Positions 8,546 to 17,684 of a stretch of 64,000 nt of DNA are shown piece after piece. The first letter of the stretch is position 1. Each line of letters opens with the position of its first letter. The stretch comes from an uncultured Eubacteriales bacterium (GTDB lineage Bacteria > Bacillota > Clostridia > Oscillospirales > Acutalibacteraceae): contig UQEY01000007.1 of NCBI GenBank assembly GCA_900540235.1, positions 1-64,000 of the forward strand. The letters are read 5' to 3'. The notes beneath the pieces were generated by a model that saw only the letters and a program-made list of their open reading frames with translations, made no database searches and had not been told where the DNA came from. The translations under genes and the position numbers were made by a program.

Positions 8546-9676
8546 ATGAAAAGAATTATAAGCATAGTTTTATCTTTATCAATTATTTTTTCCTGTCCGA
8601 TTATTGTAAGCGCAAAAGATGATAAAAAGATTAATGTTAAATCAAGCATTTTAATGAGTTTGGACACCGGAGATGTATTAAAAGAAGATAATGCATATGA
8701 GCATCTTTCACCTGCTTCCGTTACAAAATTAATGTCAATTCTTTTAATAATTGAAGCTATAGACAGCGGAAAAATAAAATTAAGTGACAAAGTAACCGCA
8801 AGTGAAACAGCAGCGTCAAAAGGCGGTTCTCAAATTTGGCTTGAAGTAGGGGAACAAATGACAGTAAATGATTTGTTCAAAGCTGTTGTTATATCTTCCG
8901 CAAACGATGCCTGCACATTGCTTGGTGAATATGTTGCCGGCAGTGACAGTGCTTTTGTTGATATGATGAATGAAAGGGTTAAAACACTTGGTTTAAAAGA
9001 TTCTCATTTTGAAAACTGTACCGGTCTTGATGATGAAATAACAAATCATTATTCTTGCGCATACGATTTAGCGATTATAGCAAAAGAAATTATGAAGCAT
9101 AAACTCATTTTGAAATATTCAACCGTTTGGCTTGACAGTTTAAGAAACGGAAAAACAGAATTAAATAATACCAATAAGCTAATTAACAAGTATGACGGTA
9201 TGACCGGTTTAAAAACGGGTACTACATCAAATGCAGGTTTTTGCCTTTGCGCAACCGCAACAAGAAACGGTGTTAGTTTTGTTTCTGTAGTTCTCGGTGC
9301 CAAAAGCAGTGATGACAGATTTAATTTAACAAGAGAACTTCTTGACTACGCATTTGCAAATTATAAGCTTGAAAATATAAAGATTGACAAGTCTAAATTA
9401 TCGGATATAAAAGTTAGAGGAGGTATCAAAAAGTCTGTTAAACCGTCTATCAACGCAAATCAAACGATATTAATTTCAAAAAACGCTGAAAAACTTACAT
9501 ATAACTACAAAATAAAAGATGAAATCAAAGCGCCGATTAAAAAAGGCGATATTCTTGGCGAAATAGTTGTTAATAGCGGGAAAAGTCAAGTTGCGGAGAT
9601 TCAAATAAAATCTGACAAAAATATCGAATCTGTAACTTTTTTATATATTTTCAAGAAAATGTTGAATAATATATAA
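8546..9676 (+). CDS. D-alanyl-D-alanine carboxypeptidase (DacF-like PBP)
   Basis: A low-molecular-weight penicillin-binding protein of about 376 residues that trims the terminal D-Ala from peptidoglycan stem peptides. I start it at 8546, because GGGTGAT precedes this ATG and the protein then begins with a proper signal peptide ending VSA. Active-site motifs are SVTK (SxxK), SAN in SSANDAC, and KTGTT. The C-terminal region is the PBP5-like beta domain. The final hydrophobic stretch may tether it to the membrane. Confidence 0.88.
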   Translation: MKRIISIVLSLSIIFSCPIIVSAKDDKKINVKSSILMSLDTGDVLKEDNAYEHLSPASVTKLMSILLIIEAIDSGKIKLSDKVTASETAASKGGSQIWLEVGEQMTVNDLFKAVVISSANDACTLLGEYVAGSDSAFVDMMNERVKTLGLKDSHFENCTGLDDEITNHYSCAYDLAIIAKEIMKHKLILKYSTVWLDSLRNGKTELNNTNKLINKYDGMTGLKTGTTSNAGFCLCATATRNGVSFVSVVLGAKSSDDRFNLTRELLDYAFANYKLENIKIDKSKLSDIKVRGGIKKSVKPSINANQTILISKNAEKLTYNYKIKDEIKAPIKKGDILGEIVVNSGKSQVAEIQIKSDKNIESVTFLYIFKKMLNNI

Positions 9677-9761
9677 AAAGATATTGAATATTTCGACAAA
9701 ATAGTGTATTATACTTTTTCTAAGGCTTATTACAAACTATTTTGAAACAGAGGCGATTATT

Positions 9762-11108
9762 TTGGCTATTAAATTTTTTAACGACCATGCAAAAAACATT
9801 GTATCAGATGAAGATGTAAAAGCTATAGCTCCAAAAGCTGTTGAAGCTCTTAACACTCTTCACAATAAAACAGGTGAAGGCAACGATTTCCTTGGTTGGG
9901 TAGATTTGCCTACAAATTACGATAAAAGTGAATTTGAAAGAATTAAGAAAGCTGCCGAATTTATCAAGGAAAATGCGGATATCCTTGTTGTAATAGGTAT
10001 TGGCGGTTCTTATCTCGGTGCAAGAGCTGTTATCGAAGCACTCACTTCTCCTAACTACAATTCACTTAATAAAAAAACACCGGATATTTACTTTATCGGC
10101 AACTCAATCAGTCCGTCGGCACTCAGTGAAGTTGTTTCGATTTGTGAGGGCAAGGACATTTGTGTTAATGTAATCAGCAAGAGCGGTACAACTACAGAAC
10201 CTGCTATTGCATTTCGTGTATTCCGTGACCTTGTTAACAATAAATACAGCAAGGAAGAAGCAGCTAAGAGAATTTTTGCTACCACAGACAAAGCAAAGGG
10301 CACACTTAAAGAACTTTCTGACGAAGAAGGTTATGAAACTTTTGTTGTACCTGACGATGTCGGCGGCAGATATTCTGTTCTTACGGCTGTCGGTCTTCTT
10401 CCAATCGCTGTTGCAGGTATTGATATTGACGAATTAATGCTTGGTGCTCAAAAGGCACAGAACGAGCTTTGCAGTGAAAACATTGAAGAAAACGATGCAT
10501 TAAAATATGCCGCTGTAAGAAATGTTTTTTACAACAAGGGTACAAAACTTGAATGCTTTGTTTCTTATGAACCGTGTATGGCTATGTTCAACGAATGGCT
10601 CAAGCAGTTGTTTGCTGAAAGTGAAGGTAAAAACGGCAAAGGTCTTTTCCCTGTATCTTGCATTTTCTCAACCGACCTTCATTCACTCGGTCAGTACATT
10701 CAGGAAAGCGGCAGCAAACTTATGTTTGAAACCGTAATTAAGTTTAACCATCCGCATAATGATTTCTTAATTACAGAGCAAGAGGGTAACATTGACGGTC
10801 TTAACTTCCTTGCAGGCAAGTCAATGAGTTTTGTTAACGAAAAGGCAAGAGAGGGCACACTTCTTGCGCATACTGACGGCGGTGTCGGAAATCTTGTTAT
10901 TGAATGTGACACCATCACTCCAAGTGACATCGGTTATTTAATTTATTTCTTTGAAAAAACTTGTGCTGTTTCCGGCTATATGCTCGGCGTAAATCCTTTC
11001 AACCAACCGGGTGTTGAAAGTTATAAAAAGAATATGTTTGCACTTCTCGGTAAACCGGGCTACGAAAAGGAAAAAGAAACTCTTGAAAATCGTCTCGGTA
11101 TATGCTAA
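9762..11108 (+). CDS. pgi: Glucose-6-phosphate isomerase
   Basis: A 448-residue enzyme interconverting glucose-6-phosphate and fructose-6-phosphate in glycolysis. The signatures VIGIGGSYLGARAV near residues 77-90, ISKSGTTTEPA near 138-148 and the late GVNPFNQPGVESYK are all present. Length matches the short Bacillota form. The start is TTG at 9762, with AGAGGCGA seven bases upstream. Confidence 0.95.
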   Translation: MAIKFFNDHAKNIVSDEDVKAIAPKAVEALNTLHNKTGEGNDFLGWVDLPTNYDKSEFERIKKAAEFIKENADILVVIGIGGSYLGARAVIEALTSPNYNSLNKKTPDIYFIGNSISPSALSEVVSICEGKDICVNVISKSGTTTEPAIAFRVFRDLVNNKYSKEEAAKRIFATTDKAKGTLKELSDEEGYETFVVPDDVGGRYSVLTAVGLLPIAVAGIDIDELMLGAQKAQNELCSENIEENDALKYAAVRNVFYNKGTKLECFVSYEPCMAMFNEWLKQLFAESEGKNGKGLFPVSCIFSTDLHSLGQYIQESGSKLMFETVIKFNHPHNDFLITEQEGNIDGLNFLAGKSMSFVNEKAREGTLLAHTDGGVGNLVIECDTITPSDIGYLIYFFEKTCAVSGYMLGVNPFNQPGVESYKKNMFALLGKPGYEKEKETLENRLGIC

Positions 11109-11144
11109 TATATAATTGAAATAAAACCTCGGAGGAATTTTAAT

Positions 11145-11561
11145 ATGATTAAACTCATAATCGGTAATAAAGGTTCAGGAAAAACAAAGAAACTTATTGA
11201 CCAAGTTAATGTTTGCGTTGAAAACTCTGACGGCAATGTAGTTTGCATTGAAAAAGAGCCAAAGCTTACATATGATGTTTCATCTAAGGCTCGTCTTTTA
11301 GAAACAGAAACATATCTTATCAACGGTCACAAGGCTTTCTACGGTTTTCTTGCAGGTATCTGTGCAGGTAACTACGATGTAACTGATATTCTTATTGATG
11401 CTACATTTAAAATTGTAGGCAGAGAGTACGAAAAGCTCCCTCAATTCTTTGAAATGCTTTCAGAACTTTCAGAAGCTACTGATGTTAACTTCTATTTCAC
11501 AATCAGTTGTGATAAGGAAGATTTACCTGTAGAAATCTTTGACTATTGTGAAGAGTTATAA
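11145..11561 (+). CDS. Small P-loop protein of unknown function
   Basis: A 138-residue protein with a Walker A loop GNKGSGKTKKL at residues 7-17 and little else that I recognise. A possible Walker B strand is DILIDATF. CGGAGG precedes the ATG, 36 bases after pgi, and a strong terminator follows, so it may be read with pgi. The rest of the fold looks like a minimal P-loop NTPase domain. I do not assign a function. Confidence 0.7.
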   Translation: MIKLIIGNKGSGKTKKLIDQVNVCVENSDGNVVCIEKEPKLTYDVSSKARLLETETYLINGHKAFYGFLAGICAGNYDVTDILIDATFKIVGREYEKLPQFFEMLSELSEATDVNFYFTISCDKEDLPVEIFDYCEEL

Positions 11562-11580
11562 TTTACAATAAATTTATCAA

Positions 11581-11612
11581 AAAGCGATGCACAAAAGTGT
11601 GTCGCTTTTTTT
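11581..11612 (+). terminator. Terminator after the P-loop gene
   Basis: AAAGCGA and TCGCTTT, reinforced by GCAC/GTGT, form a stem around an AAAA loop followed by seven T. Confidence 0.85.
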
Positions 11613-11632
11613 ACTTGTTATTTAGATAAAAA

Positions 11633-11663
11633 AATGAGGCTGTGTAGACAGCCCCATTTTTTT
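11633..11663. terminator. Bidirectional terminator, mainly for the alcohol dehydrogenase
   Basis: AATGAGGCTGT pairs with ACAGCCCCATT across a GTAG loop, flanked by A and T runs on both sides, so it can end transcription from either direction. Confidence 0.8.
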
Positions 11664-11677
11664 AAAACATATAATTA

Positions 11678-12826
11678 TTACATAAGTGAAAGGTAAAGTT
11701 CTTTGATTTCTTCAACACTTGTTTCTCTTGGGTTACCCGGACGGCAAGCGTCATCATAAGCAGACTGAGCAAGGAAGTCAACATCTTCAGGCTTAACGAT
11801 ATCTTTAAGATTTTCAGGGATACCGACATCCTTTGAAAGTTTCTTTACAGCGTTAACTGCTGCCTTTCTTGCTTCATCTAGCGTCATATCATCAACACCC
11901 TCAACACCCATAGCTTTAGCAATGTTTCTGTACTTTTCGCCTGTTGCAGGAGCATTGTATTCCATAACTGTAGGAAGAATGATAGCGTTAGCAACGCCGT
12001 GAGGAGTATCATAAAGAGCACCGAGTGGGTGAGCCATAGAGTGAACAATGCCAAGACCTACATTTGAGAAGCCCATACCTGCTACATACTGACCGAGAGC
12101 CATACCTTCTCTGCCTTCAGGTGTGTTTTCAACTGCACCTCTAAGACTTCTTGAAATGATTTCAATAGCTTTGAGATGGAACATATCGGAAAGTTCCCAA
12201 GCGCCTGCTGTAATATAGCCTTCAATAGCATGGGTAAGAGCGTCCATACCGGTTGCGGCTGTAAGTCCCTTTGGCATTGATGACATCATATCAGGGTCAA
12301 CAACTGCTACTACAGGAATATCCTTAGGGTCAACACAAACCATCTTTCTGTTCTTTTCGGTGTCGGTAATTACATAGTTGATTGTAACTTCAGCGGCTGT
12401 ACCTGCTGTTGTAGGAACTGCAATAATCGGTACGCACTTGTTTGTTGTAGGTGCAACACCTTCAAGTGAACGAACATCTGCAAAATCAGGGTTCTTAATA
12501 ATGATACCGATAGCTTTTGCAGTATCCATTGAAGAACCGCCGCCAATAGCAATAATACAGTCAGCGCCTGACGCCTTGAAAGCAGCAACACCGTTTTGAA
12601 CATTTTGAATTGTCGGGTTTGGCTTGATTTCGCTGTAAATTTCATAATCGATATCTGCGTTGTCAAGAACATCTGTAACTTTCTTTGTAACGCCGAATTT
12701 AATAAGATCAGGGTCAGAGCAAACAAATGCTTTTTTAAAGCCTCTGCCTTTAACTTCTGTTGCAATTTCCTTAATTGCGCCTGCACCGTGATAACTTGTT
12801 TCGTTTAATACAAATCTGTTAGCCAT
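11678..12826 (-). CDS. fucO: Iron-containing alcohol dehydrogenase, lactaldehyde reductase type
   Basis: A 382-residue group III alcohol dehydrogenase, closest in feel to lactaldehyde/1,2-propanediol oxidoreductase FucO. The NAD-binding GGGSSMDTAKA lies near residues 97-107. Iron ligands come from MDALTHAIEG and the His residues of HSMAHPLGALYDTPHG. The enzyme reduces an aldehyde with NADH, a typical fermentation sink. Ordinary promoter elements and a possible redox operator (Rex-like) lie upstream. No fucose genes are visible nearby, so lactaldehyde specificity is an inference. Confidence 0.8.
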   Translation of the reverse strand: MANRFVLNETSYHGAGAIKEIATEVKGRGFKKAFVCSDPDLIKFGVTKKVTDVLDNADIDYEIYSEIKPNPTIQNVQNGVAAFKASGADCIIAIGGGSSMDTAKAIGIIIKNPDFADVRSLEGVAPTTNKCVPIIAVPTTAGTAAEVTINYVITDTEKNRKMVCVDPKDIPVVAVVDPDMMSSMPKGLTAATGMDALTHAIEGYITAGAWELSDMFHLKAIEIISRSLRGAVENTPEGREGMALGQYVAGMGFSNVGLGIVHSMAHPLGALYDTPHGVANAIILPTVMEYNAPATGEKYRNIAKAMGVEGVDDMTLDEARKAAVNAVKKLSKDVGIPENLKDIVKPEDVDFLAQSAYDDACRPGNPRETSVEEIKELYLSLM

Positions 12827-12880
12827 AATTTTATCTCCTTAAATAATAAGTATAAGCGGAAAATCAAATTTCCATAATTA

Positions 12881-12962
12881 AATATACTACATTGACAATT
12901 ATTTATCAATAATTAAAATAAAATAAATAAAAACAATTTAAAGTTTGTTAACTTATAGACAA
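12881..12962 (-). promoter_or_regulatory. fucO promoter with an upstream Rex-like site
   Basis: On the minus strand TTGATA (12904-12909) and TATATT (12881-12886) are 17 bases apart. At 12945-12962 the sequence TTGTTAA-CTTA-TAGACAA matches the Rex consensus TTGTTAA-N4-TTAACAA at 12 of 14 arm positions. Rex senses NADH/NAD and controls alcohol dehydrogenases in many Clostridia. The site lies 35 bases upstream of the -35, which is unusual for a repressor. The rest of this 262-base gap is plain AT-rich sequence. Confidence 0.4.
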
Positions 12963-13031
12963 TAAATAATAACGATTTCCATTATCTTAATTAATTAAAA
13001 ATAAATTTAATCAGCATTTTTAAATTAACTA

Positions 13032-13060
13032 TTGACAAAAAGCCGCCTTATATATATAAT
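13032..13060 (+). promoter_or_regulatory. Promoter of yceD-rpmF
   Basis: TTGACA (13032-13037) and TATAAT (13055-13060) with a 17-base spacer, a perfect consensus, 29 bases before the chosen yceD start. Confidence 0.8.
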
Positions 13061-13088
13061 ACTTAAAGTGCAAGTGCGAGGTGATTTT

Positions 13089-13589
13089 ATGAGAATTGAC
13101 CTTAATAATTTATTAAGCGGAAATGAAAAACATTTAGACATAAATTATAAGCTTGATTTAAGTAATCTCATTTACAGCACATATAATCCTATTAAAAACG
13201 GTGTAAGTGTTGTCGGCAGTCTTTATTCAAAGGCTGATGTTCTTTACCTTGACATTAACATCAGTTTTGAGTTTTTTGGTTTTTGTGACAGATGTGCTGA
13301 AAAAGTTAAGAAAGATTTTAACTTTAACATTAAGCGCATTGTTGTTGAAAAGCTTGAAAACGAAGAAGACGATGACGACTACATTGTTGTAAATAATAGG
13401 GAACTTGATTTGGACGAATTAGTTAACGAGGAAGTTTCGTTGTCACTTCCAAACAAAATTCTTTGCAAGTATGATTGCAAGGGGCTTTGTCCTAAGTGCG
13501 GAGCTAATTTGAATTTCAAACAATGCGATTGCAAAAAAGATGTTGACCCAAGAATGGCAGCTTTATTGCAGTTGCTTGAAGATGAATAA
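13089..13589 (+). CDS. yceD: YceD family (DUF177) metal-binding protein
   Basis: A 166-residue DUF177 protein. YceD proteins are conserved next to rpmF across bacteria and are linked to 23S rRNA accumulation. The cysteines of CDRC near residue 66 and the C-terminal CKGLCPKCGANLN are the family's zinc-type sites. I start at 13089 because GAGGTGAT sits before it. The neighbouring rpmF is 32 bases downstream under the same promoter. Confidence 0.88.
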   Translation: MRIDLNNLLSGNEKHLDINYKLDLSNLIYSTYNPIKNGVSVVGSLYSKADVLYLDINISFEFFGFCDRCAEKVKKDFNFNIKRIVVEKLENEEDDDDYIVVNNRELDLDELVNEEVSLSLPNKILCKYDCKGLCPKCGANLNFKQCDCKKDVDPRMAALLQLLEDE

Positions 13590-13621
13590 TATGGCTTTTT
13601 AATAAAAAGGAGGCAATTAAA

Positions 13622-13804
13622 ATGGCAGTACCAGCAAGAAAAACATCTAAAGCAAGAAAGAACAAGAGAAGATCAAGCGTTTGGAAGATGGATGCTCCAA
13701 CACTCGTAAAATGTTCTAACTGTGGTGGTTACACTGTTTCTCACAAGGTATGTGGCAACTGTGGTTACTACAACGGTAAAGAAGTAATCAGCAAGGAAGC
13801 GTAA
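13622..13804 (+). CDS. rpmF: Ribosomal protein L32
   Basis: A 60-residue 50S subunit protein with the typical start MAVPARKTSKARKNKRRS. A zinc ribbon of two pairs, CSNC near residue 31 and CGNC near residue 44, marks the zinc-binding (C+) form of L32. AAAGGAGG precedes the ATG. A strong terminator follows. Confidence 0.97.
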   Translation: MAVPARKTSKARKNKRRSSVWKMDAPTLVKCSNCGGYTVSHKVCGNCGYYNGKEVISKEA

Positions 13805-13819
13805 GATTTTACATTTGTT

Positions 13820-13841
13820 GGCGGACAGTTTGTCCGCCTTT
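13820..13841 (+). terminator. Terminator after rpmF
   Basis: GGCGGACA and TGTCCGCC form an 8-bp perfect stem with a 3-base loop followed by a short T run. Confidence 0.85.
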
Positions 13842-13874
13842 CTTGCTTTTATAACAAAAACAGGAGGTTAGATT

Positions 13875-15203
13875 ATGGCAAAACCCGTTGTTGCCATTGT
13901 CGGCAGACCTAATGTCGGCAAGTCAACTTTATTCAATAAATTAATCGGAAGCAGGCTTTCAATCGTTGATGATACTCCCGGTGTAACAAGGGACAGAATT
14001 TACGGCGATTGCGAATGGCTTAACCATAAATTTTTGCTTGTTGATACGGGCGGTATTGAACCTAACACTTCCGATATTATATTAAGTCAAATGAGAACTC
14101 AGGCTGAAATTGCTATTTCGACCGCAGATGTTATAATTCTTGTTACAAATATTCGTGACGGGGTTGTGGCAAGCGACTACGATGTGGCAACAATGCTTCA
14201 AAAAAGCGGCAAGCCTATCATTTTGTGCGTTAATAAATGTGACAGTATCGGTGATCCTGACCCTGAGTTTTATGAATTTTATAACCTTGGTTTAGGCGAC
14301 CCTGTTGCCGTTTCTGCGGCTCACGGTCACGGTACAGGTGATTTGCTTGACGAAGTCCTCAAATATCTTCCTGAATGTGAAGAAGATGAGGACGATGACG
14401 AAGTTATTAAAGTCGCAATTATTGGTAAACCGAATGTCGGCAAGTCTTCACTTGTTAATAAAATCAGCGGTGTAAACAGAGCTATCGTTTCCGATATTGC
14501 CGGCACTACAAGGGATACAACTGACACTTATATTGAAAATGAATACGGTAAATTCAACTTTATCGATACAGCCGGTTTAAGGAGAAAAAGCCGTGTTGAT
14601 GACGCTATCGAAAAATACAGTATCATTCGTGCACGAATGGCTGTTGAACGAGCAAATGTTTGCGTTATTATGATTGACGCTGTTGAGGGCTTTACAGAGC
14701 AAGATTCAAAGGTTGCCGGGATTGCACTTGAACAGGGCAAAGCGTGTATTATTGTTGTTAATAAGTGGGACGCTATTGAAAAAGACGGCAACACTATGAA
14801 AGAGTATAGGGACAAGCTTGCAAATGATTTTTCATTTATGAGCTATGCGCCTATAATGTTCATTTCTGCCAAAACAGGGCAGAGAATTGATAAACTTTAT
14901 GAAATGATTTCATTTGTTCATTCTCAAAACTCAATGCGTATTTCAACCGGTAAGCTTAACGAAGTTTTGGCAGGTGCAACTGCAAGGGTTCAGCCACCAA
15001 CCGATAAGGGTAAGAGGCTTAAAATTTTCTATATGACTCAGGCTTCCACAAGACCACCTACATTTGTTTTCTTCGTTAATAATTCGGAACTTTTCCATTT
15101 TTCATATCAAAGATATCTTGAAAATCAAATCAGAGATATTTTCGGTTTGGACGGTACTCCGGTTAGGTTCATTATCAGAGAACGAGGAGAAGGCAAAAAA
15201 TGA
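13875..15203 (+). CDS. der: Ribosome-associated GTPase Der (EngA)
   Basis: A 442-residue GTPase with two tandem G domains, essential for 50S subunit maturation. The first P-loop GRPNVGKST is near residues 10-18 and the second GKPNVGKSS near 183-191; both have DTxG switch motifs (VDTGGIE, IDTAGLRR) and NKCD/NKWD specificity motifs. The C-terminal KH-like domain ends with VRFIIRERGEGKK. Its stop overlaps the plsY start by four bases. Confidence 0.97.
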   Translation: MAKPVVAIVGRPNVGKSTLFNKLIGSRLSIVDDTPGVTRDRIYGDCEWLNHKFLLVDTGGIEPNTSDIILSQMRTQAEIAISTADVIILVTNIRDGVVASDYDVATMLQKSGKPIILCVNKCDSIGDPDPEFYEFYNLGLGDPVAVSAAHGHGTGDLLDEVLKYLPECEEDEDDDEVIKVAIIGKPNVGKSSLVNKISGVNRAIVSDIAGTTRDTTDTYIENEYGKFNFIDTAGLRRKSRVDDAIEKYSIIRARMAVERANVCVIMIDAVEGFTEQDSKVAGIALEQGKACIIVVNKWDAIEKDGNTMKEYRDKLANDFSFMSYAPIMFISAKTGQRIDKLYEMISFVHSQNSMRISTGKLNEVLAGATARVQPPTDKGKRLKIFYMTQASTRPPTFVFFVNNSELFHFSYQRYLENQIRDIFGLDGTPVRFIIRERGEGKK

Positions 15204-15856
15204 TTTTACCTTTAATTATTATTGCAATTTTATCATACCTTCTCGGAAGTCTTAACTTCGGTATAATAATTTCAAAATCACTTAATAAAGACGATGTGAG
15301 AAGTCACGGAAGTGGTAATGCCGGTTCAACAAATATGCTTCGCAATTACGGCAAAAAATACGCTGTAATGACCATTATAGGTGATATGCTCAAAGTGGCT
15401 GTTGCGATACTTATTGCATATTTAGTAATGAAATATTTAGGTCATACCTCGCTTTCAAAGGGAAGCGACGCTCAAATACTCGGCGTTGACGCTAAAATGT
15501 TTACAAAGTCTTTTGCAGGTCTTTTTTGCGTCATCGGGCATATTTTTCCTTGCTTTTTCAGCTTTAAGGGCGGCAAAGGAGTTGCCACTGCAGGCGGTAT
15601 GGTATTTATGATTGATTGGAGAATTGCACTTATTTTGCTTGCAATTTTCATTATAACAGTTGCGGTGACAAAATATGTTTCACTCGGCAGTATAATAATG
15701 GCAGTTCTTTATCCGGTTTTAATTTTTGTGTTCTATAAGTCACTTCCGCTTACGGTGATCTCAGCGGTATTTACTATTATAGTAGTTGTGGCACATAAAG
15801 AAAATATAAAGAAACTTATTAATCATACAGAAAGTAAAATAGGAAGCAAGAAATAG
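15200..15856 (+). CDS. plsY: Glycerol-3-phosphate acyltransferase PlsY
   Basis: A 218-residue membrane enzyme transferring the acyl group from acyl-phosphate to glycerol-3-phosphate, the first step of phospholipid synthesis. The family signatures GSGNAGSTNMLRN near residues 37-49 and FSFKGGKGVATAGG near 114-127 are intact. Several membrane segments are evident. The der-plsY order is common in Bacillota. Confidence 0.95.
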   Translation: MILPLIIIAILSYLLGSLNFGIIISKSLNKDDVRSHGSGNAGSTNMLRNYGKKYAVMTIIGDMLKVAVAILIAYLVMKYLGHTSLSKGSDAQILGVDAKMFTKSFAGLFCVIGHIFPCFFSFKGGKGVATAGGMVFMIDWRIALILLAIFIITVAVTKYVSLGSIIMAVLYPVLIFVFYKSLPLTVISAVFTIIVVVAHKENIKKLINHTESKIGSKK

Positions 15857-15857
15857 A

Positions 15858-15895
15858 AAACTCCGTATAAGTTTATTTGAGCTTATACGGAGTTT
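15858..15895. terminator. Terminator between plsY and the converging dehydrogenase
   Basis: AAACTCCGTATAAG pairs with CTTATACGGAGTTT around a 10-base loop, followed by TTATTTT; usable from both sides. Confidence 0.85.
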
Positions 15896-15907
15896 TATTT
15901 TATAAGA

Positions 15908-16870
15908 TTATTTATTAACTACATTTTGAGGATGACCGTCAATATATGCTTTAAGGTTGTCTTCAAGAATACTCAAAAGCCTTGCTCTTGTTTCCTTAGC
16001 CGCCCAAGCAATATGAGGAGTGATATAGCAATTTTTAGCTTTAAGAAGCGGGTTGTCTTCCTTAGCAGGTTCAACGCTCAAAACATCAAGCCCTGCCGCC
16101 TGAATCATATCGTTATTAAGTGCGTTTGCAAGCGCTTTTTCATTTACGACAGGTCCACGGGAAGTGTTGATAAATATAGCACTTTTCTTCATTTTTGAAA
16201 TGGTATCTTCGTTAATAAGGTTTTCTGTTTCAGTTGTAAGAGGACAATGGCAAGTGATAATATCACTGTTTGAAAGAAGTTCATCAAGTGATACAAATTC
16301 AACAGTTTTAAGTTCACCCTTATCTTTAGGTCGTGGTGCATAAGCAAGAACAGACATACTGAAAGCCTCAGCTATTTCAGCAACCTTTCTTCCTATTGCG
16401 CCAAAGCCGATTATACCGATTTTCTTGCCTGCAAGCTCAGTAAGAGGTGCTTTCCAAAAGCAGAAATCAGGGCTGGAACACCATTCACCGTCAAATACTG
16501 CCCTTGAATGAAGTGATACTTTATTTGTAATCTGCAAAATAAAAGCAAACACAAGCTGAGCCACAGCATTAGTTGAATATGACGGGATATTGCAAACTGT
16601 TATACCGAGTTCTTTTGCAGCTTCACAGTCAATAACATTATATCCTGTTGACTGAAGGCCTACATATTCAAGTTCGGGTTTTAGTTTTTCAAGTATTTCC
16701 CTCGTTATAATAGTTTTATTGATAATAAGCGCATTTGCACCCTTTGCTCTTTCGACGATTTGGTTAGGTTCTGTTCTGTCATAAACAGTAAAATCACCAA
16801 GCTTTTCAAAAGGTTCCCAGCTTAAATCACCCGGGTTGGTAGTTACGCCGTCTAAATTTACTATTTTCAT
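15908..16870 (-). CDS. D-isomer 2-hydroxyacid dehydrogenase
   Basis: An NAD-dependent D-2-hydroxyacid dehydrogenase of about 320 residues, resembling glycerate dehydrogenase/hydroxypyruvate reductase. I start at MKIVNLDG (16870), because GGAGGT lies seven bases before it. The nucleotide site is GKKIGIIGFGAIGRKVAE. Catalytic Arg is in FINTSRGPVV, Glu in LDVLSVEPA, and His in YITPHIAWA. Substrate choice between glycerate, lactate and others cannot be settled. The gene stands alone. Confidence 0.85.
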   Translation of the reverse strand: MKIVNLDGVTTNPGDLSWEPFEKLGDFTVYDRTEPNQIVERAKGANALIINKTIITREILEKLKPELEYVGLQSTGYNVIDCEAAKELGITVCNIPSYSTNAVAQLVFAFILQITNKVSLHSRAVFDGEWCSSPDFCFWKAPLTELAGKKIGIIGFGAIGRKVAEIAEAFSMSVLAYAPRPKDKGELKTVEFVSLDELLSNSDIITCHCPLTTETENLINEDTISKMKKSAIFINTSRGPVVNEKALANALNNDMIQAAGLDVLSVEPAKEDNPLLKAKNCYITPHIAWAAKETRARLLSILEDNLKAYIDGHPQNVVNK

Positions 16871-16988
16871 AAGTGTTACCTCCATATTACTGTACTAATT
16901 ATATCTCTATAAACTTCAAATTGCAATATTGCTTGATAACTTTGTAATATTATAGTATAATTATTTCATATTATTAACGGTGGTAAAA

Positions 16989-17684
16989 ATGAAAAAAAGC
17001 ACTGTAATAATACTAACTGTTATCTTTACTTTTTGCTCTTGCTTGTGTATTAATACTTCTTTAAATCACAAACAAGTTGTCAATAATCAGCAAAATCTCA
17101 GCCGTATTAATCTTGTTATTGATGCCGGTCACGGTGGAATTGACGCAGGAACAATAGGTGTTGACGGCGCTAAAGAGAAAGATATTAATTTAAGTATAGC
17201 GCTGAAATTATACGACTTTGCAAGGGTTTCCGGCGTTAACGCAACTCTTATAAGAAACGGCGATTATGAATATTACAGGAATGGCGATGACAGAAAGCGG
17301 TCTGATTTATATAACCGAATGGATTATATAAATTCCGTTCATAACAGCACACTTATTTCTATTCATCAAAATCATTTTGAAAATGAAAAAGAACACGGTA
17401 TGCAAATTTGGTATTCGCCGAATGATGATAAAAGTCCTATTCTTGCCGATTCTATTCTTAACATTACAAAGAAATTTTTGCAAAATGATAACAAGCGACT
17501 TAACAAAAAAAGCGACAGCGCATATTATCTGCTTCATAAAGCAAAAGTTCCGTCGGTTATGGTTGAATGCGGTTTTATGAGCAATATTAAAGAAAACAGT
17601 GATTTGCAAAACAATGATTATCAAAACAAGCTTGCATATTTAATTATGCTCGGTCTTAATATTTACATAACAGAGGAATTATAA
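16989..17684 (+). CDS. cwlD: N-acetylmuramoyl-L-alanine amidase, CwlD-like
   Basis: An Amidase_3 enzyme of about 231 residues with an N-terminal signal/anchor segment. Zinc ligands are His in VIDAGHGGIDAG, Glu in AKEKDINL and His in LISIHQNHFE; the catalytic Glu is in VMVECGFMSN. Size and layout fit CwlD, which cleaves the peptide side chain so that spore-cortex muramic lactam can form. That fits the sporulation genes elsewhere in the window, though a vegetative amidase is possible. The stop is directly followed by the radA start. Confidence 0.75.
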   Translation: MKKSTVIILTVIFTFCSCLCINTSLNHKQVVNNQQNLSRINLVIDAGHGGIDAGTIGVDGAKEKDINLSIALKLYDFARVSGVNATLIRNGDYEYYRNGDDRKRSDLYNRMDYINSVHNSTLISIHQNHFENEKEHGMQIWYSPNDDKSPILADSILNITKKFLQNDNKRLNKKSDSAYYLLHKAKVPSVMVECGFMSNIKENSDLQNNDYQNKLAYLIMLGLNIYITEEL

